Below, one piece after another: positions 28,293-37,367 of a DNA stretch of 37,367 nucleotides. The notes under the pieces were generated by a model, which was given only the letters and a program-made list of their open reading frames with translations, had not been told where the DNA came from and ran no database searches. The stretch's first letter is position 1, and every line of letters begins with the position of its first letter. Origin of the DNA: Bacteroidetes bacterium QS_3_64_15 (lineage in GTDB: Bacteria > Bacteroidota > Rhodothermia > Rhodothermales > Salinibacteraceae); assembly GCA_003022565.1 (NCBI GenBank), contig PXTN01000123.1, positions 1 through 37,367 of the forward strand, read 5' to 3'. The translations under genes and the position numbers were made by a program.

Positions 28293-28661
28293 ATGGCATC
28301 ATCTACACCCGCGTCCCTGCAAGACGCCCGCGCCCGCATCGACGAGATCAACGAACGGGTCGTCGAGCTCCTCGCCGAACGACAGGCCGTCGTCGATGAG
28401 CTCTGTGACCTGAAGGCCGACGCCAATCAGACCGTTCGTGATCCCGAGCGAGAGGCCGAGTTGCTGGCCCACGTTCGGTCGGTGGCCGAGGAGGTCGGCC
28501 TTCCGCCTGACCTCGCGGAGACCCTCTTCGAAGAGATCTTGGAGCACTCCGTGCAGCGCCAGCGCCGCCAGCGCGCGGAGGCGCATCGGGAGGAGCCCGG
28601 CACGCGTCCCGAGCCCGAGGAGGGTCCGGGCGCTGCCCGCCTGTCCGAATCATGGCAGTAG
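28293..28661 (+). CDS. Chorismate mutase (AroQ type II) domain protein
   Basis: LQDARARIDEINERVVELLAERQAVVDELCDLKADANQTVRDPEREAELLAHVRSVAEEVGLPPDLAETLFEEILEHSVQRQR; internal ATG 28293 after the terminator. Confidence 0.85.
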   Translation: MASSTPASLQDARARIDEINERVVELLAERQAVVDELCDLKADANQTVRDPEREAELLAHVRSVAEEVGLPPDLAETLFEEILEHSVQRQRRQRAEAHREEPGTRPEPEEGPGAARLSESWQ

Positions 28662-28757
28662 CCCACCGGGGCCGGACGCTACCGGTCCGAATCTCCCGGC
28701 TCCGACGGGCATTCGAACTGGGGATGTTCTCGCAGAATTAGTTTCTCTCCGCGCGCC

Positions 28758-29189
28758 ATGAACGCTCCCTCGAATCGCCCGGACTTTGTGCCGGAATACA
28801 ACAAGCCGGACGCGCCCGGCCTCCACATGCAGTTCGACAACACGGTCTCGCTCTACCACGTCGTTGAGGGGGACGACGATTTCAAGACCGCGGCGCAGAA
28901 CATCTTTTCCCTCCTCACGGAGGCGCAGGAGAAATTTCCGGATTGGCCGCGCGTCTTCTACCTCGACATTGAAGGCCATGTGCGGGACGACGGGCGCCTG
29001 ACAGAGGACATGGTGGAGCTCCAGCAGGAGTTTCTCATCGCCGCGATGGGCAAGTTTTTCACCGCCCTGGCCCTGCCCCTGGTCTCCGTCGTCAATCCGG
29101 ACGATCAGGTCAACGACCTCCCTGACGAGCTCGTCTTGCAGCCCCCCGATGCGGAGCTCCCGAACGACACGGCGTGGCCGAAAGAATGA
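28758..29189 (+). CDS. Conserved hypothetical acidic protein
   Basis: 143 aa; FVPEYNKPDAPGLHMQFDNTVSLYHVVEGDDDFKTAAQNIFSLLTEAQEKFPDWPRVFYLDIEGH; protein-like composition, family not recognised. Confidence 0.7.
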   Translation: MNAPSNRPDFVPEYNKPDAPGLHMQFDNTVSLYHVVEGDDDFKTAAQNIFSLLTEAQEKFPDWPRVFYLDIEGHVRDDGRLTEDMVELQQEFLIAAMGKFFTALALPLVSVVNPDDQVNDLPDELVLQPPDAELPNDTAWPKE

Positions 29190-29714
29190 AGCCTCCGCCC
29201 CGAGTGTATGCCGGAGGGGGAGCGTCCCCGCAAAGGATGAACTCGTCCTGCACTCACGGTGTGGAGGTCCTGGATGTATCGAAAGAAATAAAAGAAACGC
29301 CTGGGGGCGTAGAACTTCTCATCGCGGCCTCCGTGAAAAAGCCGGTCTCTGTTTGAAATCTTCCACGTCCTGTTGACGAGGAAGAACGACTCCGGACGGC
29401 GCGAGGATCTAGTTCCCAATGTAGGAGCGGACGAGACACAGGAGACTCAAGCCCTCCCTTGCCCAGCCCGACCGTGCAGAAGAAGCATGGCTTCTACGTG
29501 GGGCCTACGTGTTGGCTCTTCGTCGTTGGCTTAAGGCAAGACCGTACACGGGGGCTTTCCCGGGAGCCGGAATGTTTTCCGTCCCGGCCGCTCCCACCTA
29601 TGGTCACTCCCACCTATCATAGGTTTTGGACAAGGGGCGACAGCGCTCCCCGAGCGCAAATCTGATCCGAGCGATCCCCCCTCGAATGTTTCGGCGTCAT
29701 CGACATACGCAAAC

Positions 29715-30734
29715 ATGAAATACCTGATCACCGGCGGTGCAGGATTTATCGGCAGTCACCTGACCGATCGGCTCATCGAGCAGGGCCATCACGTACACGT
29801 GCTCGACAATCTCTCCACCGGACGGCTCGGTAACGTTCGCCACTGGGTCGACCACAGCCGATGTACGCTCACCATTGGCAGCGTGCTGGACAATCACACC
29901 CTCGGGCAGTGCATTGCCGAGTGTGATCGTGTTGTACACCTAGCGGCGGCTGTCGGGGTGGAACGCATCATGGACCGCCCCGTCGATACGATCTTGACGA
30001 ACGTGCGGGGCACGGAGAACGTGCTGGAGCTGGCCCGCCATCACCACAAGAAGACGCTCGTGGCCTCGACGTCGGAGGTCTACGGAAAGGCGATGAGCAA
30101 GAACGGCGGCGGACCGTCGCTCGGGGAGACGGACGACCTCACGCTGGGGGCAACGACGAAGCGGCGGTGGGCGTACGCCTGCTCGAAGGCGATGGACGAG
30201 TTTTTGGCGCAGGCCTACCACGACGAGCACGATCTCCCTATCCTCTGCGTCCGCTTTTTTAACACCGTGGGGCCCCGGCAGTCCGGCAACTACGGGATGG
30301 TGGTGCCCAGCTTCGTGGAGCGGGCCCTGGCCGGAAAGCCCCTGGAGGTGCACGGGGACGGGACGCAAACCCGCTGTTTCGTGCACGTGGCCGACGCAGT
30401 GCGGGCCGTAACGCAGCTTTTAGACACACCGGCCGCCGAGGGAGAGGTCTTCAACGTGGGCCGTCCGGAGGAGATCTCAATTCAGGCGCTCGCCGAGCGG
30501 ATCCGGGCGCTCGTGGACCCCGATCCCAGTATCACCCACGTCCCGCACGAGAAGGTCTACGGAGAAGGGTTCGAAGACATGCAGCGGCGCGTGCCGGATC
30601 TCTCGAAGCTGGAGGCCACGATTGGGTACGAGCAGCAGCATTCGATGGACGAGATCCTGCACGACGTCATTGACGACGTGAAAACCCGCCAGACGAACGT
30701 TCCCGCTCCAGAACGGGTGAATGGTTCTTTGTGA
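29715..30734 (+). CDS. NAD-dependent nucleotide-sugar epimerase/dehydratase
   Basis: [75 protein letters not shown]. Confidence 0.92.
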   Translation: MKYLITGGAGFIGSHLTDRLIEQGHHVHVLDNLSTGRLGNVRHWVDHSRCTLTIGSVLDNHTLGQCIAECDRVVHLAAAVGVERIMDRPVDTILTNVRGTENVLELARHHHKKTLVASTSEVYGKAMSKNGGGPSLGETDDLTLGATTKRRWAYACSKAMDEFLAQAYHDEHDLPILCVRFFNTVGPRQSGNYGMVVPSFVERALAGKPLEVHGDGTQTRCFVHVADAVRAVTQLLDTPAAEGEVFNVGRPEEISIQALAERIRALVDPDPSITHVPHEKVYGEGFEDMQRRVPDLSKLEATIGYEQQHSMDEILHDVIDDVKTRQTNVPAPERVNGSL

Positions 30735-30871
30735 ACCGCGGGCTGGAGGGGCGCTGCTCTGACCAGTGAGCCCCAGGGCAAAATCCCGGAGGAACCGTCG
30801 GAGCATGGGCGGGCCAGCTTCCGTAAATCACTCTCAGGCATCGTGTTCACTTTGACCTTCCCCTTCACGCC

Positions 30872-31027
30872 ATGATGTTGGCCACCGCCATTCTCCAGGA
30901 ATCCGCTTCCTTCCAGGCCAGCGCCCCGATCGGAACGGGGCTTGAGTGGCTCACCCTCGGCTCGGTTCTGATCCCCGCTGTCCTTCTTGTCTTCCTCGTG
31001 TACTGGGGCGTACAGGAGACTGTCTGA
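30872..31027 (+). CDS. Tiny (51 aa) predicted single-TM protein
   Basis: MMLATAILQESASFQASAPIGTGLEWLTLGSVLIPAVLLVFLVYWGVQETV*; absent from the ORF track (short). Confidence 0.6.
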   Translation: MMLATAILQESASFQASAPIGTGLEWLTLGSVLIPAVLLVFLVYWGVQETV

Positions 31028-31205
31028 TACGGATCGGCCTGATGTGGATGGGCAAAAGATCGAGGCCATCCCCTCCTGCCGTGGCGTTCCCGCGCCCTCA
31101 GCGGAGCCCATTGGACGCATCGAGTTGCAGGAGCGTTGGGGCTGCGCGGGTCCCCAACCGTACGCGGACGAACAGTTGAAACCGGCCCGTATCCGTATCG
31201 ACACA

Positions 31206-31241
31206 GAAAAAGCCCATGCCGCAGTTCGGCACGGGCTTTTT
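31206..31241. terminator. Bidirectional Rho-independent terminator
   Basis: AAAAAGCCCaTGCCGcagttCGGCAcGGGCTTTTT; lies between converging 30872 ORF (+) and TPR gene (-). Confidence 0.88.
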
Positions 31242-31314
31242 GTCTGCAAGGGGACGAAAAGCGGAGTGGTGCTACACTGCCCCGCAGGAAGAACAGTCCT
31301 CCGACGACGCGGCG

Positions 31315-32217
31315 CTAAAGGTCGTCGCAGTCGTTCTCGAGAGCGTGGTTTGCCCGAGCTTCATAGTCGCCGTAGGCAGCATTGTTGAACGTCCTGCAGG
31401 CGGTGGTTTTGTCACCGAGCGCCATCTGCGACTCCGCAATGTAGTAGTGATACTTTGCGGCGTCGCTGCGGCTTCCCTGGTGCATGTTGAGGCCTCTCCG
31501 TGCGGTCTGAATGGCCTGGGCGTGTTGACCGTTGCGATGCAGAGCCAACGCGCGATAGAATAAGGAATTTGCGCTCGGGTCCGCATACTCGCGCATCTGA
31601 TCGAGAGCCTCGAGAGCGGCGTTAATCTGCGCCTGCGATGAAGTCTCGCCTTGCAAGGCCTCAGAGGCCCTGGAGATAAACTCCGCTCGAATGCGTTCGG
31701 TAGCACGACCCGCCACCCGGGTATTGCCCGTCTCATTTCCGATCTCGATCGCCCTCTGGAGAGACTGCAGCCCCTCCTCTGTTCTGTTGGCCCCGAGGAG
31801 AGCAATGCCTCGGTTGTAATGGACTGCAGGATCATTGTCTACGTACTGTAGCACCTTCTCATAGTAGTCCAGCGCCGTCTCGTAATTTTCCTCCTTATTG
31901 GCGGTCGTCCCCGCCTCCTTTAGGCTCTTTACGAGAAACTGCTGGGACATCTGAACTGCTTGGTCCCACTGAATCTCCTCTGCCATAGTCAAGGCCTGCT
32001 CGAAGATGTTGGACGCCTCTTCATAGTTGCCGGACTGAGCCGCACTTTTGCCCTCGTTGAACAGTTTCTGGACTTTCTTCTTCTGGGCTCTCTTCGCGTC
32101 GCTTGACCCATCCTGAGCAACAGCGGGGGACACACCGAACTGAACTGCGAACAGGCCGAGGAAGGCCACGACGATCCAGCAATTCGCGAATGGGTGGTGG
32201 GGCCGGTACGTATTCAT
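31315..32217 (-). CDS. Secreted tetratricopeptide repeat (TPR) protein
   Basis: Signal peptide MNTYRPHHPFANCWIVVAFLGLFAVQFGVSPAVAQ; TPR units e.g. AAQSGNYEEASNIFEQALTMA, NYETALDYYEKVLQYVDNDPAVHYNRGIALL; start at internal ATG 32217. Confidence 0.88.
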   Translation of the reverse strand: MNTYRPHHPFANCWIVVAFLGLFAVQFGVSPAVAQDGSSDAKRAQKKKVQKLFNEGKSAAQSGNYEEASNIFEQALTMAEEIQWDQAVQMSQQFLVKSLKEAGTTANKEENYETALDYYEKVLQYVDNDPAVHYNRGIALLGANRTEEGLQSLQRAIEIGNETGNTRVAGRATERIRAEFISRASEALQGETSSQAQINAALEALDQMREYADPSANSLFYRALALHRNGQHAQAIQTARRGLNMHQGSRSDAAKYHYYIAESQMALGDKTTACRTFNNAAYGDYEARANHALENDCDDL

Positions 32218-33008
32218 GGCTATCGGGTAGTTAGAAGAGAGAGTGTACGGCAGAGCCTCAAAACGTAAAGTCGCCCTATTCTTTTGTTTCCGGTACGTCA
32301 GGGGAGGCGCTCCTCCCAGGGGGACTCCGAAGCAGTCCGCAGCGGGCCGCAAAGTAGCGGCGAGTCCGGTTTTCCCCCGAAGAGCGCCCCTCGTGTGTTC
32401 TGCGTGACGGGCGGTCCACCGGCACTTGCGCCGTTGGCCGCAACCGGCGCGATCCGTTAGAGTGCAACGCCTATGCCGGAATAGAAAAGCACGGGCGAAC
32501 CGCACGTTTCAGGAAGGACGTGGGGGAGGGGCCGAGAGCTGCTTGTTCGGCTTCGGGGGCCGACATTCACCTTGTACCCTCCGGAAGCGCTTGTGAAAGG
32601 CTCAAATTGAAAAATCCAGTAACAGAGACTTGAAGGAGTGACAGTTCGAAAGGCGTGGTGGGTAGTGCGCAGCGTTGTATAGAATCTGAGACACCCGGCA
32701 ACGCACGCTGAGCGGTGCTTATTCTTCATCGGAACGGCCCTTAGCGATTCTCCGAAAGACGCCAGCTCTGCCCGGCAGGCCCGTACCGGGTGCGTTCTAG
32801 GGCAGAAACGGCGGCGCGCAGAAAACCGAGGGGCGTGCCGCTCAAACAGAGGGGCGGGGGCCTCCTCGAGAACCGTCACTGGCATTCCCCCGCCGTACTC
32901 GTTATTGTTACTCGGGCCACACCAAAGCTGCGTGCTGACGCGTGGTGCCTAGTCAAATAGTGGCCTGCGATTCGTTTCCCTCTCATCCGCAACGCATCCC
33001 TCACACCC

Positions 33009-34022
33009 ATGAAACTCATCGTTCCCATGGCGGGGCGGGGCACCCGCGTTCGCCCCCACTCTCACGTCCCCCCCAAGCCGCTCCTTAAGGTCCGAGGCCG
33101 GAGCATCGTCGAGCGCATCGTAGATACCTTCTCACGCGTCCTTCCGGCGCCCCCTGAGGACGGCGTGTTCGTCCTCGGCCCCGATTTCGGACGTGACATC
33201 CGAGACCAACTCACAGAGCTCTGCAACGAGCGAGACATCACGCCGCATTTCCCGGTTCAGGAGGAAGCCCTCGGCACGGCCCACGCCGTCGGGTGCGCGG
33301 AGGAGCATCTGCAGGGCGAGGGCGTCGTCGTCTTTGCCGACACGCTCTTCGATCTGAGGGAGGAGGTCACCCTCGGCGACGCCGACGTGAGGGCCTTCGT
33401 GCGGGAGGTCGACGATCCGCGCCGATTCGGCATTGCCGTCCGCGACGGCGACCAGGTGACGGAGCTTGTCGAAAAGCCCTCTGATCCGGTCTCCAACGAA
33501 GCGCTCATCGGCATCTACTACATCCGCGAGCTGGACAAGATCAGGGAGGGCATCGATTACCTCATCGAGAATGACCTGAAGGGGGCCGGGGGGGAGTATC
33601 AACTGACCGACGCTCTCGACCATCGCCTGCAGCAGGGCGACGTATTCACAACGACCGGGGTGGACGCCTGGATGGACTGTGGCACTATTCCGGCGCTGCT
33701 GAACACGACTGGACGCGTGCTGGAGCGTGAATCCGACGATCTCCGTCAGGGCACCGTCAAAGACAGCGTCGTTCACGATCCGGTCTACATCGGCCCGGAC
33801 GCGACTGTCAAGAATGCGGTGGTGGGCCCGCACGTCTCGATTGAGGAGGGAGCGACCGTCGAGAACGCGGTAGTGCAGGATAGCATCGTCTTTGCCGGGG
33901 GGACCGTGGAGAACGCGGTGCTGGCCGACTCGGTCGTAGGACGGCACGCCGCAGTCGATCAGCAGGTCCGGAGCATCAACGTCGGCGATCACTCGCAGAT
34001 CAATGTGGAGTTGCGCAGCTGA
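33009..34022 (+). CDS. Sugar-1-phosphate nucleotidyltransferase with C-terminal LbH repeats
   Basis: MKLIVPMAGRGTRVRPHSHVPPKPLLKVRGRSIVERIV; hexapeptide-like C-terminus VYIGPDATVKNAVVGPHVSIEEGATVENAVVQDSIV. Confidence 0.92.
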   Translation: MKLIVPMAGRGTRVRPHSHVPPKPLLKVRGRSIVERIVDTFSRVLPAPPEDGVFVLGPDFGRDIRDQLTELCNERDITPHFPVQEEALGTAHAVGCAEEHLQGEGVVVFADTLFDLREEVTLGDADVRAFVREVDDPRRFGIAVRDGDQVTELVEKPSDPVSNEALIGIYYIRELDKIREGIDYLIENDLKGAGGEYQLTDALDHRLQQGDVFTTTGVDAWMDCGTIPALLNTTGRVLERESDDLRQGTVKDSVVHDPVYIGPDATVKNAVVGPHVSIEEGATVENAVVQDSIVFAGGTVENAVLADSVVGRHAAVDQQVRSINVGDHSQINVELRS

Positions 34023-34283
34023 AGCGCGTGTGGGCGTTTGTGCGTGAGGGCGTTGGGGGGGGCGCTGTGCTGCGAGCGATGGACTGCGCTGGGGATTGGG
34101 GAAGGGGGCGGGTGGGCACATGGATCGCTCGTTGTGTGGATTCTGAGTGGACCTCGTGGGCTGAACGTGCTGAGGGCGTTACGAATGCTCTTTGTTGGAG
34201 CAGCCGACCCGGCTCTTCGTTAGGAAAATGCGCCCGTAATCGGGGACATCTTGCTCCCAGAACGAATCCCCGCAGCCTTGGCT

Positions 34284-34348
34284 CGTGATACGTGGGGAGT
34301 GAAACGTGAAGCGTGAGGCGGCGATGTCCGTGGTTCACGATTCACGCG
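34284..34348. repeat. Intergenic inverted-repeat islet C (CGTGAAACGTGAAGCGTGA / TTCACGATTCACGCG words)
   Basis: Left cgtgatacgtggggagtgaaacgtgaagcgtgagg (34284-34318); right cgtggttcacgattcacgcg (34329-34348). Confidence 0.75.
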
Positions 34349-34393
34349 TTTTCCCGAGTCCTCCCTCCACCTTCTCCCCTCCAAAGTTCCCCT

Positions 34394-36853
34394 ATGGAGA
34401 CGTATCCTGACGCACTGGAAGAAAAGCTCGGCTTCGATGTCGTGCGCGACCGCCTGTCGGCCCGCGTGCAGAGTCCGTTGGGCCAGGAGCGTCTCGATTC
34501 GATGCAACCGGGTCGATCAATAGACTGGCTGCGGGCCGAGCTCGACCGGGTGGAGGAGCTTCAAGGCGCCTTCCGGTACGGCGACTCGGTGCCCCTGAGC
34601 CCGATGTACGACTTTCGGGACGCGCTGCGCCGGGCCGGCCCCGAGGATGCGTACGTGGACCCGGAGGACCTGATGGCTATTCGCGAGACCCTTGTTACGC
34701 TCTGGCGCCTGAAAAAACACTTCCGAGCGCGCACGGAGGACTACCCGCGGCTGGCTCATGCCGTGGATCGCATCACGCCCCTCCCGGACCTCGAAGAGCA
34801 CGTCGCCTCGATTCTCGACGAAGACGCGTCCATTCGGGACGATGCGTCTCCGGAGCTGCAGCGCCTGCGCCGCCAGATCCGCACGCGGGAGGAAGAGCTC
34901 CGCAAGACGCTCGACAAGGCGCTGCGTCGGGCCGTGCAGGAGGGCCACGCCACTGGCGAACAGGCCACCATCCGCGGGGGACGCATGGTCATTCCGGTGC
35001 GGGCGAGCGCGAAAGGGAAGGTGGAAGGGTTCGTGCACGATCGGTCCGCCAGCGGGCAGACCGTCTACATCGAGCCCACGGCCTGCCTAGAGCTCAACAA
35101 CGAGGTGCGGGAGCTCAAGAGCGCGGAGCAGGCTGAGATTGAGCGCATCCTCCGCGACGCGACTGCCCACGTGCGCGCAGAGAGCGACCCGATCGAGGTC
35201 AACCTGAAGGTGCTCGCACAGTTCGACCTGCTGCGGGCGAAGGCCCGCTTCGCCAATCGCCTGGACGCCGTGGTGCCCACGCTCAATGAGCAGGGCCGCA
35301 TCGAACTCCACGAGGGGCGAAACCCGGTCTTACAGCTACACTTCGAGGGGCTCGATGAGGGCGGCGAGACCGAAGGGCGGGCCCCAGGCGAGGACGCGAT
35401 TCCGCCGCGGGAGGTGGTGCCGCTCGACCTTGAGCTCGGCAACGACTTTCGCACGCTCGTCATTACCGGCCCCAACGCCGGAGGCAAGACCGTGGCGATG
35501 AAGACCGTGGGCCTGTTCTCTCTCATGCTGGCCTACGGGCTCCCCCTCCCGGTGGCGCCCCACTCCTCGTTTCCCCTGTTCGACGAGATCGTGGCGGACA
35601 TCGGCGACGAGCAGTCGATTCAGGACGACCTGTCCACCTTCAGTTCGCACGTCTCCAACCTCCGGCACATGCTCGACGCGGCGGGCGGCAACTCGCTCGT
35701 TCTGATCGACGAGGCGGGCACCGGCACGGACCCGGACGAGGGGGCCGCCCTGGCGCAGGCGGTGCTGGAGCGGCTGACGGAGTCCGGGGCGCGCACCATC
35801 GCCACCACCCACCACGGGACGCTCAAAACGTACGCTCACGAAACAGAGGACGTGGAGAACGGCTCGATGGAGTTCGACCAGGCCACCCTGCGGCCGACCT
35901 ACCGTTACCAGGAAGGGGTGCCGGGGTCCTCCTACGCCTTCGAAATCGCTAAGCGCATGGGGCTGAACGACGATCTGTTGGAACGGGCCCGCAACTTGGC
36001 GGGCACGCAAAAGACAGCGATGGAGGATCTCATCTCGACCTTCGAGAAGCGCACGCAGCAGCTCGAAGACGAGTTGTACGAGGCCCGTAAGGCCCGTGAG
36101 AAGGCTGAGGCCGAGCAGCAGCGCTACGAAGAGAAGGTGCAGACGCTGGAGAAGGAGCGCGACGAGTTCCGCCAGCAGGCGCTGGAGGAGGCCGAGCGCA
36201 TCGTCGACGAGGCCAATGCGCGCATCGAAAACACCATCCGGAAGATCAAGGAAGCCCAGGCTGAGTCGGAGGCGACGAAGGAGGCCCGCCGGCGCCTAGA
36301 GGACTACAAAGCCGATCTCCACGAGCGGCGGGAAGAGACCGCGTTGGGCGCCGCAGAAGAGGCGCCCCAGGCCGAAGGGGACGGCGGGCCGCGTACAGCC
36401 CCGACCGAGCCGATCGAAGAGGGAGACCAAGTCGTCGTCGACGACGGATCGACGGCCGTGGAGGTGGAAGAAATCGAAGATGGGGAGGCCCGCGTGGTGA
36501 TGGGCTCGATGCATATGCACGTTCCGCTCGACCGCCTGACCCGCGTCGACGGGCCGAGCCGCAAACCGGAGGAGCAGACCGGCGGCGGCACGGACATGGC
36601 GGCGCTGGAGGCACGCCCCTCGATCGACGTGCGGGGCGAGCGAGTGGACGATGCCCGACAGCGCGTGCAGCACTTCCTCGATGACGCCGTGGCGGCCGAA
36701 CTCGACACCGTCGAGATCCTGCACGGCAAGGGCACTGGGGCGCTACGCACTGCCCTCCATGACATGCTCGCCGACCGACCGGACATCGTGGACCACCGGA
36801 CGGCTCCAATCGAGGAGGGCGGCGCCGGGGTGACGAAGGTGGACCTCGGATAG
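34394..36853 (+). CDS. mutS2: Endonuclease MutS2
   Basis: Walker A VITGPNAGGKTVAMKTVGL; VLIDEAGTGTDPDEGAALAQAVLE; C-terminal Smr domain SIDVRGERVDDARQRVQHFLDDAV...ILHGKGTGALR; internal ATG 34394. Confidence 0.95.
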   Translation: METYPDALEEKLGFDVVRDRLSARVQSPLGQERLDSMQPGRSIDWLRAELDRVEELQGAFRYGDSVPLSPMYDFRDALRRAGPEDAYVDPEDLMAIRETLVTLWRLKKHFRARTEDYPRLAHAVDRITPLPDLEEHVASILDEDASIRDDASPELQRLRRQIRTREEELRKTLDKALRRAVQEGHATGEQATIRGGRMVIPVRASAKGKVEGFVHDRSASGQTVYIEPTACLELNNEVRELKSAEQAEIERILRDATAHVRAESDPIEVNLKVLAQFDLLRAKARFANRLDAVVPTLNEQGRIELHEGRNPVLQLHFEGLDEGGETEGRAPGEDAIPPREVVPLDLELGNDFRTLVITGPNAGGKTVAMKTVGLFSLMLAYGLPLPVAPHSSFPLFDEIVADIGDEQSIQDDLSTFSSHVSNLRHMLDAAGGNSLVLIDEAGTGTDPDEGAALAQAVLERLTESGARTIATTHHGTLKTYAHETEDVENGSMEFDQATLRPTYRYQEGVPGSSYAFEIAKRMGLNDDLLERARNLAGTQKTAMEDLISTFEKRTQQLEDELYEARKAREKAEAEQQRYEEKVQTLEKERDEFRQQALEEAERIVDEANARIENTIRKIKEAQAESEATKEARRRLEDYKADLHERREETALGAAEEAPQAEGDGGPRTAPTEPIEEGDQVVVDDGSTAVEVEEIEDGEARVVMGSMHMHVPLDRLTRVDGPSRKPEEQTGGGTDMAALEARPSIDVRGERVDDARQRVQHFLDDAVAAELDTVEILHGKGTGALRTALHDMLADRPDIVDHRTAPIEEGGAGVTKVDLG

Positions 36854-36949
36854 GCGTATGGGCGTGTGGGAGTAGAATTCACTCTCTTTCTTCGACCTGT
36901 ACACAACAAACGCCCATACCCCCACACGCAAGCACGCCCACACGCAACG
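36853..36949. repeat. Intergenic inverted-repeat islet D (GTATGGGCGTGTGGG / CACACGCCCATAC words)
   Basis: Left ggcgtatgggcgtgtgggagt (36853-36873); right acgcccatacccccacacgcaagcacgcccacacgcaacg (36910-36949). Confidence 0.75.
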
Positions 36950-37015
36950 ACCGGTTTGTAGCTTCGTGGTCGGACATTCCGCATCGCCGGTTTTTCCTCA
37001 GTAGCACTCTGCCCG

Positions 37016-37367
37016 ATGGCCCACATTGTCGCCACCCGTCCCCTGATCGAACAGGGGCTGTCCGGGTTGCGTGATTCCCACACCGTCACGGTTTGCGATC
37101 CCCCGGACGGAAGCGCCCGTTCCGTCAACGAACTCATTGCCCTCACCGACGGGGCCCACGTGCTCCTCTCAATCCTCGCCGATCCGGTCACGGAGCGGCT
37201 GTTCGAGGCGCGGCCCGCCCTCCGACTGGTAGCGCAGTACGCCGTGGGCGTCGACAACATCGACCTGGACGCCGCGGAGGCCCACGGGGTGGCCGTCACG
37301 CACACGCCGGGCGTGCTGAGTGATGCGACCGCCGACATGACGTGGGCGCTGCTGCTGGCGGCGGCCC
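37016..37367 (+). CDS. D-isomer specific 2-hydroxyacid dehydrogenase (glyoxylate/glycerate reductase-like), truncated by window end
   Basis: MAHIVATRPLIEQGLSGLRDSHTVTVCDPPDG...LRLVAQYAVGVDNIDLDAAEAHGVAVTHTPGVLSDATADMTWALLLAAA; absent from ORF track because it has no stop in the window. Confidence 0.88.
   Translation, partial: MAHIVATRPLIEQGLSGLRDSHTVTVCDPPDGSARSVNELIALTDGAHVLLSILADPVTERLFEARPALRLVAQYAVGVDNIDLDAAEAHGVAVTHTPGVLSDATADMTWALLLAAA

Noticed and set aside
29591-29617. Direct repeat ctcccacctat x2, 16 nt apart, with small palindrome cctatcatagg
   Set aside because: Only two short copies; insufficient to call a CRISPR, iteron or operator.
30723-30736. Small hairpin ggttc-tttgt-gaacc at the epimerase stop
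   Set aside because: Only 5-bp stem and no T-tract; not supportable as a terminator.
32457-32885. 142-aa minus-strand ORF in the TPR/nucleotidyltransferase spacer
   Set aside because: No domain; includes translation of the decayed repeat islet (TTLRTTHHAF), so unlikely to be coding.
1-37367. CRISPR arrays, prophage modules, toxin-antitoxin or restriction systems
   Set aside because: No regularly spaced repeats and no recognisable phage, TA, R-M or defence proteins seen; the CPBP protease alone is not evidence for a defence system.

Overview
The window looks like a GC-rich chromosomal segment of a halophilic Rhodothermota/Salinibacter-type bacterium; this is inferred from acidic proteins, gene content and weak Shine-Dalgarno use, and was not searched. 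It starts inside a sensor histidine kinase gene and ends inside a D-isomer 2-hydroxyacid dehydrogenase gene. Housekeeping genes include a MATE transporter, slipin, S9 peptidase, CPBP protease, DUF2007 protein, CdsA, MutL, chorismate mutase, a sugar nucleotidyltransferase and MutS2. There is one tRNA-Arg(CCG). A ~12.6 kb surface polysaccharide locus (15.3-27.9 kb) has Wzz, Wzx, Wzy, three GT4 glycosyltransferases, three PAPS-type sulfotransferases, an epimerase interrupted by an in-frame TAG, and an intact epimerase. Main points for follow-up: (1) an IS110/IS1111-family element whose transposase C-terminus is cut off by a perfect 19-bp tandem duplication, with an SD-sequestering hairpin, a 13-nt inverted repeat flanking the gene and a structured 3' non-coding region that could encode a bridge/seek RNA; (2) intergenic inverted-repeat islets built from GCGTG-like 7-9 nt words at four or five loci; (3) the sulfated-polysaccharide locus; (4) two tiny membrane-protein ORFs absent from the ORF track, each between a sugar epimerase and a strong terminator; (5) a MutL with a degenerate endonuclease motif. 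No homology search or folding program was run.
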